The notes beneath the pieces were generated by a model, which worked only from the letters and a program-made list of their open reading frames with translations, was not told the DNA's origin and ran no database searches. Positions 63,902 to 64,000 of a DNA stretch of 64,000 bases are shown piece by piece. A program made the translations under genes and the position numbers. Origin of the DNA: JAVJRN01 sp040218415 (GTDB lineage: Bacteria > Bacteroidota > Bacteroidia > Cytophagales > Cyclobacteriaceae); the NCBI GenBank assembly GCA_040218415.1, contig JAVJRN010000065.1:1-64000 (forward strand). The letters are read 5' to 3'. Positions within the stretch are counted from its first letter, which is position 1. Every line of letters begins with the position of its first letter.

Positions 63902-64000
63902 GGAAGCCAATACAGTTTATTTTTCTGAAAAACTACGGTCTGATGAGCGTTTTACAAAGACTTGTAATTCTCTGACTGATATTCTTGACAGGCATTCCAT
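63888..64000 (+). CDS. Start of an unidentified gene, cut by the window end
   Basis: ATG 63888 opens a frame that is still open at base 64000 (37 complete codons; VIGKEANTVYFSEKLRSDER). It overlaps the HNH gene by 14 bases. The first strand-like segment resembles the beginning of agmatine-deiminase-like proteins, but this is too short to decide. Confidence 0.5.
   Translation, partial: MVIGKEANTVYFSEKLRSDERFTKTCNSLTDILDRHS

Overview
The window looks like the chromosome of a member of the Bacteroidota, probably a marine Cytophagales-type bacterium. I base this on several features: an A+T-rich genome, weak Shine-Dalgarno sites with many TTG and GTG starts, a TonB-dependent receptor with an N-terminal carboxypeptidase-regulatory-like domain, Bacteroidota-type LptD, two LytS/LytTR two-component pairs, FAS1 lipoproteins, and one promoter-like TAnnTTTG element. 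The genus is not determined. No plasmid, prophage or CRISPR array is visible.

Layout. 1-7.4 kb: a truncated OxyR-like regulator carrying both redox cysteines, an MltB-like transglycosylase, a GNAT enzyme, a YebC-family protein, a receiver protein, LptD, and a divergent N-acetylmuramoyl-L-alanine amidase. 7.5-11 kb: an MlaD/MCE protein, an acyl-CoA carboxylase beta subunit and a SirB1-like protein. 11-22 kb: a three-domain fasciclin lipoprotein, a LytS/LytTR pair, a GH31 lipoprotein, a TonB receptor and a second LytS/LytTR pair. Candidate direct-repeat operators with 21-nt periodicity lie in two of the intergenic regions. 22-24 kb: a SRAP (YedK/HMCES) protein, a TPR-SH3 membrane protein and tRNA-Lys(TTT).

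24-40 kb is the most notable region. An XRE/S24-like regulator diverges from a long co-directional cluster: YbjN/chaperone-like protein, PspA/IM30, YqiJ-like OB-fold membrane protein, YqiK-like flotillin, a 1628-residue AAA+ ATPase, a 49-residue membrane peptide, DUF4178, a lipoprotein, DUF350, a membrane-anchored spermidine synthase and DUF2461. It meets a convergent pair, AdoMet decarboxylase (SpeD) plus a second, degenerate spermidine-synthase-like membrane protein. The layout suggests an envelope-stress or membrane-remodelling system coupled to local polyamine (or polyamine-like) synthesis. Its parts belong to known families that are reported to co-occur. What looks unusual here is the near-complete set in one locus, the paired active and inactive synthase, the tiny membrane peptide and the hairpins inside the cluster.

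40-61 kb: mostly housekeeping and envelope genes, including a GIY-YIG-like remnant, a cysteine-less ArsC-like protein, GalE, two GT4 glycosyltransferases, a FemAB-like protein, TPR and YigZ proteins, a 3'-5' exonuclease, NhaC, a DAO-type oxidase, pirin, MscS, a FAN1-like nuclease, an SGNH hydrolase, a cyclic-nucleotide-domain/acyltransferase fusion and a four-repeat secreted protein. 61-64 kb is accessory DNA. It holds a VapC toxin gene broken by an in-frame TAA, its probable intact partner, near-identical 39-nt direct repeats flanking that pair, and an HNH nuclease overlapping a gene that runs off the end.
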